Shown here: positions 34,538 to 43,406 of the stretch, piece after piece
Layout: the number at the start of each line of letters is the position of its first letter
Position numbering within the stretch: the first letter of the stretch is position 1
The notes under the pieces: model-generated
What the model saw: the letters and a program-made list of their open reading frames with translations, nothing else
What the model was told of the DNA's origin: nothing
The model's database searches: none
Made by a program: the position numbers and the translations under genes
Source: VAZQ01 sp963756715
GTDB lineage: Bacteria > Pseudomonadota > Alphaproteobacteria > Rhizobiales > Xanthobacteraceae
Length of the DNA: 64,000 nt
NCBI GenBank assembly: GCA_963756715.1
Contig: CAVWOV010000015.1
Coordinates: 310,001 to 374,000 of the forward strand
Reading direction: 5' to 3'

Positions 34538-35575
34538 ATGCAGATTAGCGACGGAGTTGTCGGGGCCATCGGCAATACGCCGTTGATCACCCTCAAGCGC
34601 GCCTCCGAGGCGACCGGCTGCACCATTCTTGGGAAAGCCGAATTCATGAATCCGGGGCAGTCGGTGAAGGACCGTGCCGCCCTGTTCATCATCCAGGACG
34701 CGGTGCGCAAGGGCACGTTGCGGCCGGGCGGAGTGGTCGTCGAGGGCACCGCCGGCAATACCGGCATCGGCCTCGCCCTGGTTGGCAATGCCATGGGGTT
34801 TCGCTCCGTCATCGTCATCCCGGAGACGCAAAGCCAGGAGAAGAAGGACATGCTGCGCCTGTGCGGCGCGGAGCTGGTCGAGGTGCCGGCGGTCCCCTAC
34901 TCCAATCCCAATAACTACGTAAAGATTTCCGGGCGGCTCGCCGAGCAACTGGCGAAGACCGAGGACAACGGCGCGATCTGGGCGAACCAGTTCGACAATG
35001 TCGCCAACCGCCAGGGCCACATCGAAACCACCGGGCCGGAAATCTGGCGCCAGACCGACGGCAAGGTCGACGGCTTCACCTGCGCGGTCGGCACCGGGGG
35101 AACGCTCGCCGGTATCGCGATGGCGCTGAAGGCACGCAGCCGAAACGTGCGCATCGCGCTGGCCGATCCGATGGGCGCCGCGCTCTACAGTTACTACACC
35201 ACGGGCGTGCTGAAGTCGGAGGGCTCCTCCATCACGGAAGGCATCGGCCAGGGCCGCATCACCAAGAATCTCGAAGACGCGCCGATCGACACCGCGTACC
35301 AGATTCCCGACTCCGAAGCGGTACCGATCATCTTCGACCTGCTGGAGCACGAGGGGCTGTGCATGGGCGGCTCGACCGGGATCAACGTGGCCGGCGCCAT
35401 CCGGCTCGCCAAGGAACTGGGGCCGGGCCACACCATCGTCACCATCCTTTGCGACTATGGCACACGCTATCAGTCGAAGCTGTTCAACCCGGAATTCCTG
35501 CGAGAAAAGGGGCTTCCAGTTCCTCCCTGGCTTGAGCGGCGATCCGACGTGACGGTCCCGTACGAAAAGGCCTGA
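34538..35575 (+). CDS. Cysteine synthase (O-acetylserine sulfhydrylase)
   Basis: The 345-residue PLP enzyme makes cysteine from O-acetylserine and sulfide. The PLP-lysine motif NPGQSVKDRAA, the substrate loop EGTAGNTGIGLA and the phosphate-binding GTGGTLAG are present. It is about 30 residues longer than classical CysK, with an extended C-terminus (PPWLERRSDVT), as in a common alphaproteobacterial subgroup. The ATG at 34538 matches the family start (GVVGAIGNTPLI). It is first in a four-gene plus-strand set with AlaX (27-base gap), a sulfurtransferase and a persulfide dioxygenase-rhodanese, which points to sulfide or cysteine homeostasis. Confidence 0.92.
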   Translation: MQISDGVVGAIGNTPLITLKRASEATGCTILGKAEFMNPGQSVKDRAALFIIQDAVRKGTLRPGGVVVEGTAGNTGIGLALVGNAMGFRSVIVIPETQSQEKKDMLRLCGAELVEVPAVPYSNPNNYVKISGRLAEQLAKTEDNGAIWANQFDNVANRQGHIETTGPEIWRQTDGKVDGFTCAVGTGGTLAGIAMALKARSRNVRIALADPMGAALYSYYTTGVLKSEGSSITEGIGQGRITKNLEDAPIDTAYQIPDSEAVPIIFDLLEHEGLCMGGSTGINVAGAIRLAKELGPGHTIVTILCDYGTRYQSKLFNPEFLREKGLPVPPWLERRSDVTVPYEKA

Positions 35576-35602
35576 GCCGATTTCCTGGAGGCATCAGCCG
35601 TC

Positions 35603-36322
35603 ATGCCGACCGATTGCCTGTTTCGCGACGATTCGTATCTCAGAGAGTGCAGCGCCATCGTGGTCGGACTGACCGACGCCGGCGGCGTCGCGCTCGACCG
35701 CACGGTGTTCTATGCCGCCTCGGGCGGCCAGCCCGGCGACACTGGCGTCCTCACCACAGCGACCGGCGACGCGATCCCGATCGCGAACGCGGGCTACACC
35801 GACCCCGCAAAGACCGAGATCGCACACATCCCCACCGTCACCGATGGCATCAGCCTCAAGGCCGGCGAGCCGGTCCACGTGGCCATCGACTGGGAGCGGC
35901 GTTACCCGCGCATGCGCATGCACACGGCGCTGCATCTCCTCTCTGCGGTGCTGCCCTATCCAGTCACCGGCGGCGCGGTCGGCGACACCGACGGGCGGCT
36001 CGACTTCGACATTCCGGAGGCCGGTCTCGATAAGGACGAGATAAACGGCAAACTCGCCGAGATGATCGCCGCCAATGCCACGGTGCGCTCGTTCTGGATC
36101 ACCGACGACGAACTCGCGGCCAAGCCCAATCTGATCAAGACCATGTCGGTGAAGCCGCCGATGGGCACCGGCCGCGTGCGGCTGATCGAGATCGTCGGCT
36201 ACGACCTGCAGCCCTGCGGCGGCACCCACGTCCGCTCCACCGGCGAGATCGGCAATGTGCGGGTGACTCAGATCGAGAAGAAGGGCAAACAGAACCGGCG
36301 GGTGCGGATCGCATTTGCGTGA
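35603..36322 (+). CDS. AlaX-like alanyl-tRNA editing protein
   Basis: This encodes a protein of 239 residues. It has the second-additional (editing) domain of alanyl-tRNA synthetase without the synthetase body. The zinc motif is complete: HTALH near residue 110 and CGGTH near residue 205. The family hydrolyses Ser-tRNA(Ala) or Gly-tRNA(Ala), so it guards translation. It sits between cysteine synthase (27-base gap) and a mercaptopyruvate sulfurtransferase (28-base gap), so it is almost certainly co-transcribed with sulfur genes. Whether it edits a Cys- or Ser-derived error is inference. Confidence 0.93.
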   Translation: MPTDCLFRDDSYLRECSAIVVGLTDAGGVALDRTVFYAASGGQPGDTGVLTTATGDAIPIANAGYTDPAKTEIAHIPTVTDGISLKAGEPVHVAIDWERRYPRMRMHTALHLLSAVLPYPVTGGAVGDTDGRLDFDIPEAGLDKDEINGKLAEMIAANATVRSFWITDDELAAKPNLIKTMSVKPPMGTGRVRLIEIVGYDLQPCGGTHVRSTGEIGNVRVTQIEKKGKQNRRVRIAFA

Positions 36323-36350
36323 ACTCGCCCAATTTTGAAGGTTCCAAAGC

Positions 36351-37214
36351 ATGCCAAACGAAAGCCTCCCCTCCCGCTGGCTCGTCTCAACGGACTGGCT
36401 TTCCGATAAACTCGGCAAGCCCGGCGTGACCGTGGTGGACGGCTCGTTCTATCTTCCGGCGCTCAAACGCGACGCCAGGGCGGAATATCTTGCCGGACAC
36501 ATTCCGGGCGCGGTGTTCTTCGACATCGATGCTGTCGCCGATCACTCCACGTCGCTGCCCCACATGCTGCCCGGCGCCGCACAATTTGCGCGCGACGCTG
36601 GTGCCCTCGGGATCGGCAAGGACGACACCATCGTGGTCTATGACGGCGCCGGCCTCGGCGGCGCGCCACGGGTGTGGTGGACGTTCCGGATTTTCGGCGC
36701 GCGCGATGTATTCATTCTCGACGGCGGACTACCGAAGTGGCAGGCGGAAGGCCGCGCGTTGGAAGCCGGCGAGGTCAAGCCCGCGCCGCGCGCGTTCGAG
36801 GCGTCGCTCGATAAGTCCGCGGTCGCCGGCATGGCCGACGTTGCACGAACGCTCGCGGACCGATCCGCTCAGGTCGTCGACGCGCGGCCGGCAAATCGCT
36901 TCAGCGGCGAGGCCATCGAACCGCGGCCGGGCGTGCGCTCGGGCCACATGCCGGGTGCGTTCAACGTGCCGGTGACCGAACTGATCGAGAACGGCCGCCT
37001 TGTTGCGCCCGAAAAGATCGCCGAGCGTTTCAAGGCCGGCGGGGTCGATCTCGACAAGCCGATCGTCACCAGCTGCGGGTCGGGCGTGACCGCGGCCACG
37101 CTCTGGTTCGCACTCGATGCCATCGGCAAGGCGCCGAAGGCGCTCTACGACGGCTCCTGGTCCGAATGGGGAGCAAGTGGCGACATGCCCATCGAGCCGA
37201 AGGCGAAGCCCTGA
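36351..37214 (+). CDS. sseA: 3-mercaptopyruvate sulfurtransferase (two-rhodanese-domain)
   Basis: This encodes a protein of 287 residues. Two rhodanese domains are seen: an inactive N-terminal one (VVDGSFYLP ... GHIPGAVFFDIDAVAD) and a catalytic C-terminal one. The active-site loop is CGSGVTAATL, the form typical of mercaptopyruvate rather than thiosulfate sulfurtransferases. It would move sulfur from 3-mercaptopyruvate (cysteine breakdown) to thiols, making persulfide. The next gene oxidises persulfide, so the two are a sensible pair. Spacing to AlaX is 28 bases and to the next gene 91 bases. Confidence 0.93.
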   Translation: MPNESLPSRWLVSTDWLSDKLGKPGVTVVDGSFYLPALKRDARAEYLAGHIPGAVFFDIDAVADHSTSLPHMLPGAAQFARDAGALGIGKDDTIVVYDGAGLGGAPRVWWTFRIFGARDVFILDGGLPKWQAEGRALEAGEVKPAPRAFEASLDKSAVAGMADVARTLADRSAQVVDARPANRFSGEAIEPRPGVRSGHMPGAFNVPVTELIENGRLVAPEKIAERFKAGGVDLDKPIVTSCGSGVTAATLWFALDAIGKAPKALYDGSWSEWGASGDMPIEPKAKP

Positions 37215-37305
37215 CGCGCGGAATCTCTTCGCCCTGTTTCGAGCGGCCTGGAAGCCTTATATTGAAAGGAGAGGATCGGGGATATCCATTCCCTACGAGG
37301 CGGCA

Positions 37306-38343
37306 ATGATCTTCCGTCAGCTTTTCGACAGTGTGTCGGGCACCTACACCTACCTTCTGGCCAGCCGGCACGGCGGCGAGGCGCTGATTATTGATCCGGT
37401 GATCGAGAAGGTCGACCGCTACATCCAACTGGTGAACGAACTCGATCTCAAACTGGTCAAGGCGGTCGACACTCACGTCCATGCCGACCACATCACCGGC
37501 CTTGGCGCGTTGCGCGACCGCACGCACTGCATCACCGTGATGGGCGAGCAGAGCAAGGTCGACGTCGTCTCGATGCGACTTGCCGAAGGCGACAAGCTCA
37601 CGATCGAGGGCTTGGCGCTCGACGTGCTCTACACGCCGGGCCACACCGACGACTCCTACAGTTTCCTGATGCGCGATCGCGTGTTCACCGGCGACACGCT
37701 GCTGATCCGCGGCACCGGCCGCACCGATTTCCAGAACGGCGACCCGCGCGCGCAATACGATTCGATCTTCAACAAGCTGCTCAAGCTGCCGGACGAGACC
37801 ATGGTGTTTCCCGCCCACGACTATAAGGGTGAGACGGTCACGACCATCGGCGAGGAAAAAGCGTTCAATCCCCGCCTGCAGGTGAAATCGGTCGAGCAAT
37901 ATGCCGACCTGATGAACAACCTCAATCTGCCCAATCCAAAGATGATGGATGTGGCGGTGCCGGCCAATCTGCGGGTCGGCCTGGCGCAGGAAGCCATCGC
38001 CCGGCAGGGCTGGGCGGTGAGCCCAGCCGAAGCGATGACGATGCTTCCTGGGCCGAACATGACGCTGGTCGATCTGCGCGAGAAATCCGAGCGCGAGAAA
38101 CAAGGCGTCATTCCGGGCTCGCTGCATGCCCCCTACCCCGAACTTGCCGCCAGCGTGCAGCCCGGCGGCATGCTGCACGAACTCGCGCGCGCCACCGGTA
38201 ACCGCATCCTGTTCTACTGCGCGTTTGGCGAACGTTCGGCAATGGCGGTGCAGGCGGCGCAGGATTCCGGGATTACGACCGCCTGCCACATCCAGGGCGG
38301 CATCGACGCCTGGAAAAAGGCCTGCGGCCCGTTGGCGCGCTGA
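37306..38343 (+). CDS. Persulfide dioxygenase-rhodanese fusion protein
   Basis: This encodes a protein of 345 residues. Residues 1-230 form a metallo-beta-lactamase-fold, ETHE1-like domain with THVHADH, YTPGHTDDSYSF, FTGDTLL and PAHDYKG metal motifs (iron in this family). Residues 245-345 form a rhodanese domain with LVDLREKSE, catalytic Cys in FYCAFGERSAM, and QGGIDAWKKA. The enzyme should oxidise glutathione persulfide to sulfite and then handle sulfur with its second domain. The ATG at 37306 gives the conserved MIFRQLFD start. It ends the sulfur gene set. A CstB-like role is possible. Confidence 0.9.
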   Translation: MIFRQLFDSVSGTYTYLLASRHGGEALIIDPVIEKVDRYIQLVNELDLKLVKAVDTHVHADHITGLGALRDRTHCITVMGEQSKVDVVSMRLAEGDKLTIEGLALDVLYTPGHTDDSYSFLMRDRVFTGDTLLIRGTGRTDFQNGDPRAQYDSIFNKLLKLPDETMVFPAHDYKGETVTTIGEEKAFNPRLQVKSVEQYADLMNNLNLPNPKMMDVAVPANLRVGLAQEAIARQGWAVSPAEAMTMLPGPNMTLVDLREKSEREKQGVIPGSLHAPYPELAASVQPGGMLHELARATGNRILFYCAFGERSAMAVQAAQDSGITTACHIQGGIDAWKKACGPLAR

Positions 38344-38356
38344 ACATCCGGTTGTT

Positions 38357-38396
38357 TGGCATCCCAGGACGGCGCGCAGCGCGGACCCGGAATGAC
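38357..38396. repeat. REP-like imperfect palindrome after the sulfur operon
   Basis: Between convergent genes, CATCCCAGGA and a later CCGGAATGA flank a CGCGC-AG-CGCG core. This resembles dispersed palindromes of Hyphomicrobiales (TCATTCCGGG type). Only one clear copy is in the window, so the call is tentative. Confidence 0.35.
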
Positions 38397-38414
38397 GCAC
38401 AACTTTAGATGCCA

Positions 38415-38816
38415 TCACCCGCGATAGGCTTCCGCCGCCTGGGCGGTGTCGAGAAACTCGCGGAAGGCGGTCACCTTGCCGTCGCGGATGGTGAAGATGT
38501 GCGCCCAGTCGCTCTCAAATTTCTTGCCGGACTTTTTCAGCGTCAACGCGTAGTCGCCGAGCACAAAGACCTTGTCGTCGGCGGCATAAAACTCCCGCGG
38601 CGTGAAGTGGGCGAAGTCGTTGTTGTCGGCGATGATCTTGAAGAAATCCTGCACCTCTCCGTGCCCCTTGCGTGGCCCGAACCCCGGAAAATCGGAGGCG
38701 CGGCCGCCGGAATGCCAAGCGATATCCGCCGCCATTCCGGCGAGCAGAGCCGGCATGTCGCCCTTGCCGAAGGCGGCGTAGAGATTCTGGACCAGCGCGA
38801 TGTTGGCGTTGCTCAT
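38415..38816 (-). CDS. NTF2/SnoaL-like protein
   Basis: This encodes a protein of 133 residues with an NTF2-like fold: VQNLYAAFGKGDMPALLAGM at the start, then IAWHSGGRASDFPGFGPRKG and VTAFREFLDTAQAAEAY at the end. This superfamily includes isomerases, dehydratases and binding proteins for small hydrophobic molecules; sequence alone does not say which. It lies between the sulfur operon and the aap transporter genes, with no operon partner. Confidence 0.85.
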   Translation of the reverse strand: MSNANIALVQNLYAAFGKGDMPALLAGMAADIAWHSGGRASDFPGFGPRKGHGEVQDFFKIIADNNDFAHFTPREFYAADDKVFVLGDYALTLKKSGKKFESDWAHIFTIRDGKVTAFREFLDTAQAAEAYRG

Positions 38817-38911
38817 GGGTTCCTCCCGCGGTTACCACGACCCCACATACCAGCGCCTTCAACCAATGGATGCAACAGCCGGCGCGCAAAATCCCGGACG
38901 CGCCGGAAACT

Positions 38912-39724
38912 TCACCGCAAAATCTGGCTCAGGAACAGCTTGGTGCGCTCATGCTGCGGGTTAGAGAAGAACGGCTCGGGCGCGTTCGCCTCGATGATCT
39001 GGCCGGCATCCATGAAGATGACCCGGCTCGCGATCTGACGGGCAAAGCCCATCTCGTGGCTCACCACCAGCATGGTCATGCCGTCGAGCGCAAGTTCGAC
39101 CATGGTGTCGAGCACCTCCTTGACCATCTCCGGATCGAGCGAGGAGGTCGGCTCATCAAACAGCATGATCTTCGGCTGCATGCAGAGCGCGCGTGCGATC
39201 GCGACCCGCTGCTGCTGGCCGCCGGAGAGCTGCGCTGGATATTTGTCGGCCTGCTCAGGGATACGCACCCGCGTCAGAAAATGCCGTGCTACCTCCTCGG
39301 CTTGCTTGCGCGGCGTCTTGCGAACCCAAATCGGCGCCAGCGTGCAGTTGTCGAGCACGGTGAGATGGGGAAACAAGTTGAACTGCTGGAAGACCATGCC
39401 GACCTCGCGGCGCACCTCGTCGATCTTCTTGAGGTCGTCTGTCAGTTCCATGCCGTCGATGACGACCCGTCCGCGCTGCCAACCCTCAAGCCGGTTGATA
39501 CAGCGCAGCAATGTCGACTTGCCGCTGCCCGACGGACCGCAGACCACGATACGCTCGCCGCGCATCACCTTGAGATCGATGTCGCGCAGCACGTGGAACG
39601 CCCCGTACCACTTGTTGAGGCCCGCAATTTCGACCGCCACTTCGTTTGTGGTGGTGCGCATGTCGAGTGCAACGCCGGATGATCGCGACGCGCGTCGCTT
39701 GGGTTTTTGCACGTCGTCGCTCAT
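38912..39724 (-). CDS. aapP: General amino acid ABC transporter, ATP-binding protein AapP
   Basis: This encodes a protein of 270 residues. Walker A (GPSGSGKST), the ABC signature (LSGGQQQRVAIARAL) and Walker B (IMLFDEPTSSLDPE) are complete. It hydrolyses ATP on the inner face of the membrane to drive AapQ/AapM. The start overlaps the aapM stop by 4 bases (ATGA), which means tight co-translation. A poly-basic N-terminus (KPKRRASRSS) is longer than in GlnQ. With aapQ, aapM and the separated aapJ it forms a broad-range L-amino acid importer. Confidence 0.94.
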   Translation of the reverse strand: MSDDVQKPKRRASRSSGVALDMRTTTNEVAVEIAGLNKWYGAFHVLRDIDLKVMRGERIVVCGPSGSGKSTLLRCINRLEGWQRGRVVIDGMELTDDLKKIDEVRREVGMVFQQFNLFPHLTVLDNCTLAPIWVRKTPRKQAEEVARHFLTRVRIPEQADKYPAQLSGGQQQRVAIARALCMQPKIMLFDEPTSSLDPEMVKEVLDTMVELALDGMTMLVVSHEMGFARQIASRVIFMDAGQIIEANAPEPFFSNPQHERTKLFLSQILR

Positions 39725-40869
39725 GACCGCGCGTGTCCCGTGTTCAATCGCCGCTCCATCGCCAAGGCGTAGCGCGACATGCCGAAGCTCACGAGAAAAT
39801 AGATGATGCCGGCGAATGCAAATCCGGTGAACAACGTCGAGGGAGTCGCCCAGTTGGGGTCAGCGAACGCGGCGCGCAACTGCCCGAGCAGATCGAAGAT
39901 CGCGACGATGAGCACCAGCGTCGTGTCCTTGAACAGTGCGATGAACGAATTGACCAGGTTCGGAATGACCGATTTCAAGGCCTGCGGCATGATGACGAGT
40001 CCGGTCATCCGCCAGTAGCCAAGGCCCAGCGCCATCGCGCCCTCGTATTGGCCGCGCGGAACCGCCTGCAGACCTCCGCGCACGACTTCCGCCTGGTAGG
40101 CAGCGGCAAACAGCACCACCCCGATCAGAACCCGCAACAGCCCGTCGATGCGCCAACTATCGGGCAGGAACAGCGGCAGCATGTAAGTGGCGAAGAACAG
40201 CACGGTGATCAGCGGAACACCGCGCCAGAGTTCGATAAAGACGATCGACAACGTGCGGATGATCGGAAGCTCCGAACGGCGGCCGAGCGCCAGCAGGATA
40301 CCGAGCGGCAGGGACCCGATGATGCCCGTAAACGTAATGACCAGCGTCACCAGCAGGCCGCCCCACAAGCGGGTTTCCACATACGGCAGCCCGAACATGC
40401 CGCCGACCAGCAGGATGAACGCGACGACCGGAAAGACGCCGAAAAACAGCACCGCGTTGAGCGTCTTCCACGGCGCGCGCGGGATCAGCAGGGGCACCAA
40501 CAGAATCACGCAGAGCACAAACGTGAGATCGACCCGCCAGCGCTCGCTCTCCGGGTAGAAGCCGTACATGAACTGCGCGAATTTGGCGGTGATGAACGGC
40601 CAGCAGGCGCCGACCTCGTGGCCGACGGTCTCCCGCAAACAAGCGACACGATCCGACCCTGTCCAGACCGCATCGATCAGCAGGAATTTGATCGACGGCC
40701 AGCCAAGCAGGACAATGAGCGCAACGCCCAAGACGGTCAGTGTCGCATTGAACGGACCGTCGAATAACCGCTGCCGCATCCATCCGAATGGCCCGCTGAT
40801 CACGACCGGCGGCGGCTCCGGCTCGGTCAGGTCGTGGCGCACGAATGCGGGTTGCAAGGCGGTCGCCAT
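39721..40869 (-). CDS. aapM: General amino acid ABC transporter permease AapM
   Basis: This encodes a protein of 382 residues. The C-terminal 200 residues form the HisM-type permease with the EAA loop (QYEGAMALGLGYWRMTGLVIMPQALK), which contacts AapP. A longer N-terminal part with extra helices (FNATLTVLGVALIVLLGWPS and a central loop with several Cys/Trp) is typical of AapM rather than HisM. Start and stop overlap those of aapQ and aapP. It imports polar amino acids as an AapQM heterodimer. Confidence 0.93.
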   Translation of the reverse strand: MATALQPAFVRHDLTEPEPPPVVISGPFGWMRQRLFDGPFNATLTVLGVALIVLLGWPSIKFLLIDAVWTGSDRVACLRETVGHEVGACWPFITAKFAQFMYGFYPESERWRVDLTFVLCVILLVPLLIPRAPWKTLNAVLFFGVFPVVAFILLVGGMFGLPYVETRLWGGLLVTLVITFTGIIGSLPLGILLALGRRSELPIIRTLSIVFIELWRGVPLITVLFFATYMLPLFLPDSWRIDGLLRVLIGVVLFAAAYQAEVVRGGLQAVPRGQYEGAMALGLGYWRMTGLVIMPQALKSVIPNLVNSFIALFKDTTLVLIVAIFDLLGQLRAAFADPNWATPSTLFTGFAFAGIIYFLVSFGMSRYALAMERRLNTGHARS

Positions 40870-42059
40870 CAGCGCTGTGCCTCCCTGATCCTGGCGTTGT
40901 ACCAGTTCATCAATGCGCTGGTGGCCAAAGACAGGGTGAGATAGACGCCCATCGTGATCGCGAGAATTTCGATCGCCTGGCCGGTCTGGTTGAGCGAGGT
41001 GCCGGCAAAGACCGCGACAAGGTCGGGGTAGCCGATGGCGACTGCAAGTGAAGAATTCTTCGTCAGGTTGAGATACTGGTTGGTGAGCGGCGGCACGATG
41101 ACGCGCATTGCTTGCGGCACGACGATGAGGCGCAACGTCAGTCCGCGCCGGAGGCCGAGCGCATGGGCCGCTTCGGTCTGCCCCCGCGCCACCGCCTGGA
41201 TGCCGGCACGCACCGCCTCAGCGATATAGGCGGCGGTGTAGGTGCTGAGCGCAATCAGCAGCGCAACGAATTCCGGAATCAGCCGCAGCCCGCCGACGAA
41301 ATTGAAGCCGCGGAGTTGCGGCATCTCAAAGCGCAGCGGAAATCCAAGCGCGGCGAACACGATCAGCGGCAGCCCAACCACCAGCGCAAGCCCCGCCCAG
41401 AATAGCGGGAACCGCTGCCCGGTCCGATCCTGCCGGCGCCTGGCCCAGATTCGCAGCGCGATCATAGCCGCAACACCCAGGAGGAATGCCACACCGACAT
41501 AGCGCGCACCCTCACCGGGAATCGGCGCTGGAATGACGAATCCGCGATTGTTCAGATAGATTTCGCCGAACAGCGAAATGCTCTGGCGCGGTCCCGGCAG
41601 TGTGCCGATCGCCGCGAGGTACCAGAACAGGATCTGGAACAGCAGCGGCAGGTTGCGGACGCACTCGACATAGGCGCCGGCAAGTCGCGCGACCAGCCAG
41701 TTCGGCGAGAGCCGCGCGATCCCGATGAGGAAACCGAGCACTGTCGCAAACACGATCCCCAACCCCGACACCAAGAGCGTGTTGAGCAGACCCACCAGGA
41801 AGACGCGGCCGTAGGTGTCGGTTTCATTATAGGGAATGAGGGTCTGGTTGACGCTGAAGCCCGCGGTGTTCTCGAGGAACCCGAATCCGCTGGTAATCTT
41901 TTGCTCCGCCAGATTGGACCGCGCATTGAGCACGAATTCCGTACCGAACCACAGCACCACTGCGAGCAGAACAAGTTGATAGCCATAGGAGCGGATTTTC
42001 GGGTTGTTGTAGAACGCGACCCGCGGCGGCGCTTGAGCGTGTTCGGCTTCGCTCGCCAA
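40869..42059 (-). CDS. aapQ: General amino acid ABC transporter permease AapQ
   Basis: This encodes a protein of 396 residues. It has the N-terminal hydrophobic helix (LVLLAVVLWFGTEFVLNARSNL in two parts), a long periplasmic loop with the FSVNQTLIPYNETDTYG region typical of AapQ, and the permease EAA loop (QTEAAHALGLRRGLTLRLIVVPQAMR). It is the first of the three overlapping genes. In most relatives aapJ is directly upstream; here a regulator/EVE pair on the other strand separates them, so aapQMP needs its own promoter in 42060-42170 or runs on through the antisense module. Confidence 0.93.
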   Translation of the reverse strand: MASEAEHAQAPPRVAFYNNPKIRSYGYQLVLLAVVLWFGTEFVLNARSNLAEQKITSGFGFLENTAGFSVNQTLIPYNETDTYGRVFLVGLLNTLLVSGLGIVFATVLGFLIGIARLSPNWLVARLAGAYVECVRNLPLLFQILFWYLAAIGTLPGPRQSISLFGEIYLNNRGFVIPAPIPGEGARYVGVAFLLGVAAMIALRIWARRRQDRTGQRFPLFWAGLALVVGLPLIVFAALGFPLRFEMPQLRGFNFVGGLRLIPEFVALLIALSTYTAAYIAEAVRAGIQAVARGQTEAAHALGLRRGLTLRLIVVPQAMRVIVPPLTNQYLNLTKNSSLAVAIGYPDLVAVFAGTSLNQTGQAIEILAITMGVYLTLSLATSALMNWYNARIREAQR

Positions 42060-42170
42060 TACTCCCTCCGCGCCGTTTTCCGATCACCTGATAACATCGG
42101 TGCTCGGATGATCCGCGATCCCGGTTGGGGTACTATCGCCGGTCCGTCAATTTGAAGCAAACATTCCGAC

Positions 42171-42863
42171 GTGTCCCGTTCCGCGCGCCTTCTCGAACTG
42201 ATCCAGGCTCTGCGCCGCCGCCGGCGCCCGGTAACGGCCGCCAGTCTGGCCGCGGAACTCGGCGTGTCGGAGCGCACCATCTATCGCGACATCGCCACGC
42301 TGCTCGGACAAGGCGCGCCGATCGAGGGCGAGGCCGGCCTCGGCTACGTGCTGCGTCCCGGCTTTCTGCTGCCACCGCTGATGTTCGACCACGATGAAAT
42401 CGAAGCGCTGGTCTTGGGTCTGCGCTGGGTCGCCCAACGCGGTGACGATATGCTCAGCGACGCGGCCGCGGACGCGCTCGCCAAGATCGCGAGCGTATTG
42501 CCGGCGGAATTGCGCGAGACGGCGGGCGACATCGGCCTGCTGGCCGGCCCCGGCAAGCAGGTCGCGACGGTACAGACGGGCTTGTCCGATCTGCGCAGAA
42601 CGATTCGCGCCGAACACAAACTGCGCATCTCCTATACCGACCGCAAGGGCCGGCCCACGGAGCGCACGATCTGGCCGTTCGCAATCGGCTTCTTCGATGA
42701 AGCATTGGTGGTCGCCGCCTGGTGCGAGACCCGGCAGGATTTCCGGCACTTCCGGACCGATCGCATCGTCCGAGCGATTTCCCTCGGCGAGCGCTATCCG
42801 CGGCGACGGCGCAGCTTGCTCGCGGAATGGCGGGAAATCGAGGGCATTCCCGAGCAAATCTAA
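42171..42863 (+). CDS. HTH-type transcriptional regulator with WYL domain
   Basis: This encodes a protein of 230 residues. An N-terminal winged helix (HTH_11 type; VTAASLAAELGVSERTIYRDIATL) is followed by a linker and a WYL-type ligand-binding domain (LRISYTDRKGRPTERTIWPFAIGFF, ending FRHFRTDRIVRA). WYL proteins sense nucleotides or nucleic acids and often control defence or stress genes. It is divergent from aapQ (111-base gap) and directly precedes the EVE gene, which is the most likely target. Length fits the YafY-like family. Confidence 0.92.
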   Translation: MSRSARLLELIQALRRRRRPVTAASLAAELGVSERTIYRDIATLLGQGAPIEGEAGLGYVLRPGFLLPPLMFDHDEIEALVLGLRWVAQRGDDMLSDAAADALAKIASVLPAELRETAGDIGLLAGPGKQVATVQTGLSDLRRTIRAEHKLRISYTDRKGRPTERTIWPFAIGFFDEALVVAAWCETRQDFRHFRTDRIVRAISLGERYPRRRRSLLAEWREIEGIPEQI

Positions 42864-42935
42864 TAACCCGCTCCTGACAGAAACTGTCAGTGCCTTCGTC
42901 TAGGACATTTTGTGTCGAACACGAAGGAACTCGCC

Positions 42936-43397
42936 ATGCCCAAGCCCAATACCGGCACCACCGAGAGCCAGAACTGGATCGCGGTCGCCTGCGCCGAGCA
43001 TGTCCGGCGCGGGCTCAAGCTCGGCATCATGCAGGTCGGCCATGGCAAGGGCGCGCCGCTACGCCGGATCGCGCCCGGCGACCGGATCGCCTACTACTCG
43101 CCAAGCGAGACCTTGGGCGGAAAAGACAAGCTGCAATGCTTCACAGCAATCGGCGTCGTCCTGCCGGGCGAGGTCTATCAGGGCGACATGGGCGGCGGCT
43201 TTCGTCCGTTCCGGCTCGACGTGCGCTATTTCAAAGCAACGCCCACGCCAATCCGCCCGCTGCTTGAACAGCCGGGCTTTGCATTGAGTGGCAAGGACTG
43301 GGGCGCGCGGCTGCGCTACGGCCTGGTCCGCATCGATGCATCAAGCATGGACGCCATCGCGGCCGCGATGGGCGCCACCGAAGCAGCCGGCGCGTAA
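42936..43397 (+). CDS. EVE (PUA-like) domain protein
   Basis: The 153-residue protein is nearly all one EVE domain: NWIAVACAEHVRRGLKLGIMQVGHGK, APLRRIAPGDRIAYYSP, and FRPFRLDVRYFKATPTPIRP. EVE domains bind modified bases in DNA or RNA and are frequent in defence and stress loci. The ATG at 42936 has AAGGAA at proper distance; a GTG at 42912 is also in frame. It is 72 bases after the WYL gene and 9 bases from the convergent aapJ stop. Function is inferred from the domain only. Confidence 0.85.
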   Translation: MPKPNTGTTESQNWIAVACAEHVRRGLKLGIMQVGHGKGAPLRRIAPGDRIAYYSPSETLGGKDKLQCFTAIGVVLPGEVYQGDMGGGFRPFRLDVRYFKATPTPIRPLLEQPGFALSGKDWGARLRYGLVRIDASSMDAIAAAMGATEAAGA

Positions 43398-43406
43398 CCG
43401 GTGCGA

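Noticed and set aside
34316..35431. Long minus-strand frame opposite cysteine synthase
   Set aside because: Antisense shadow; no domains.
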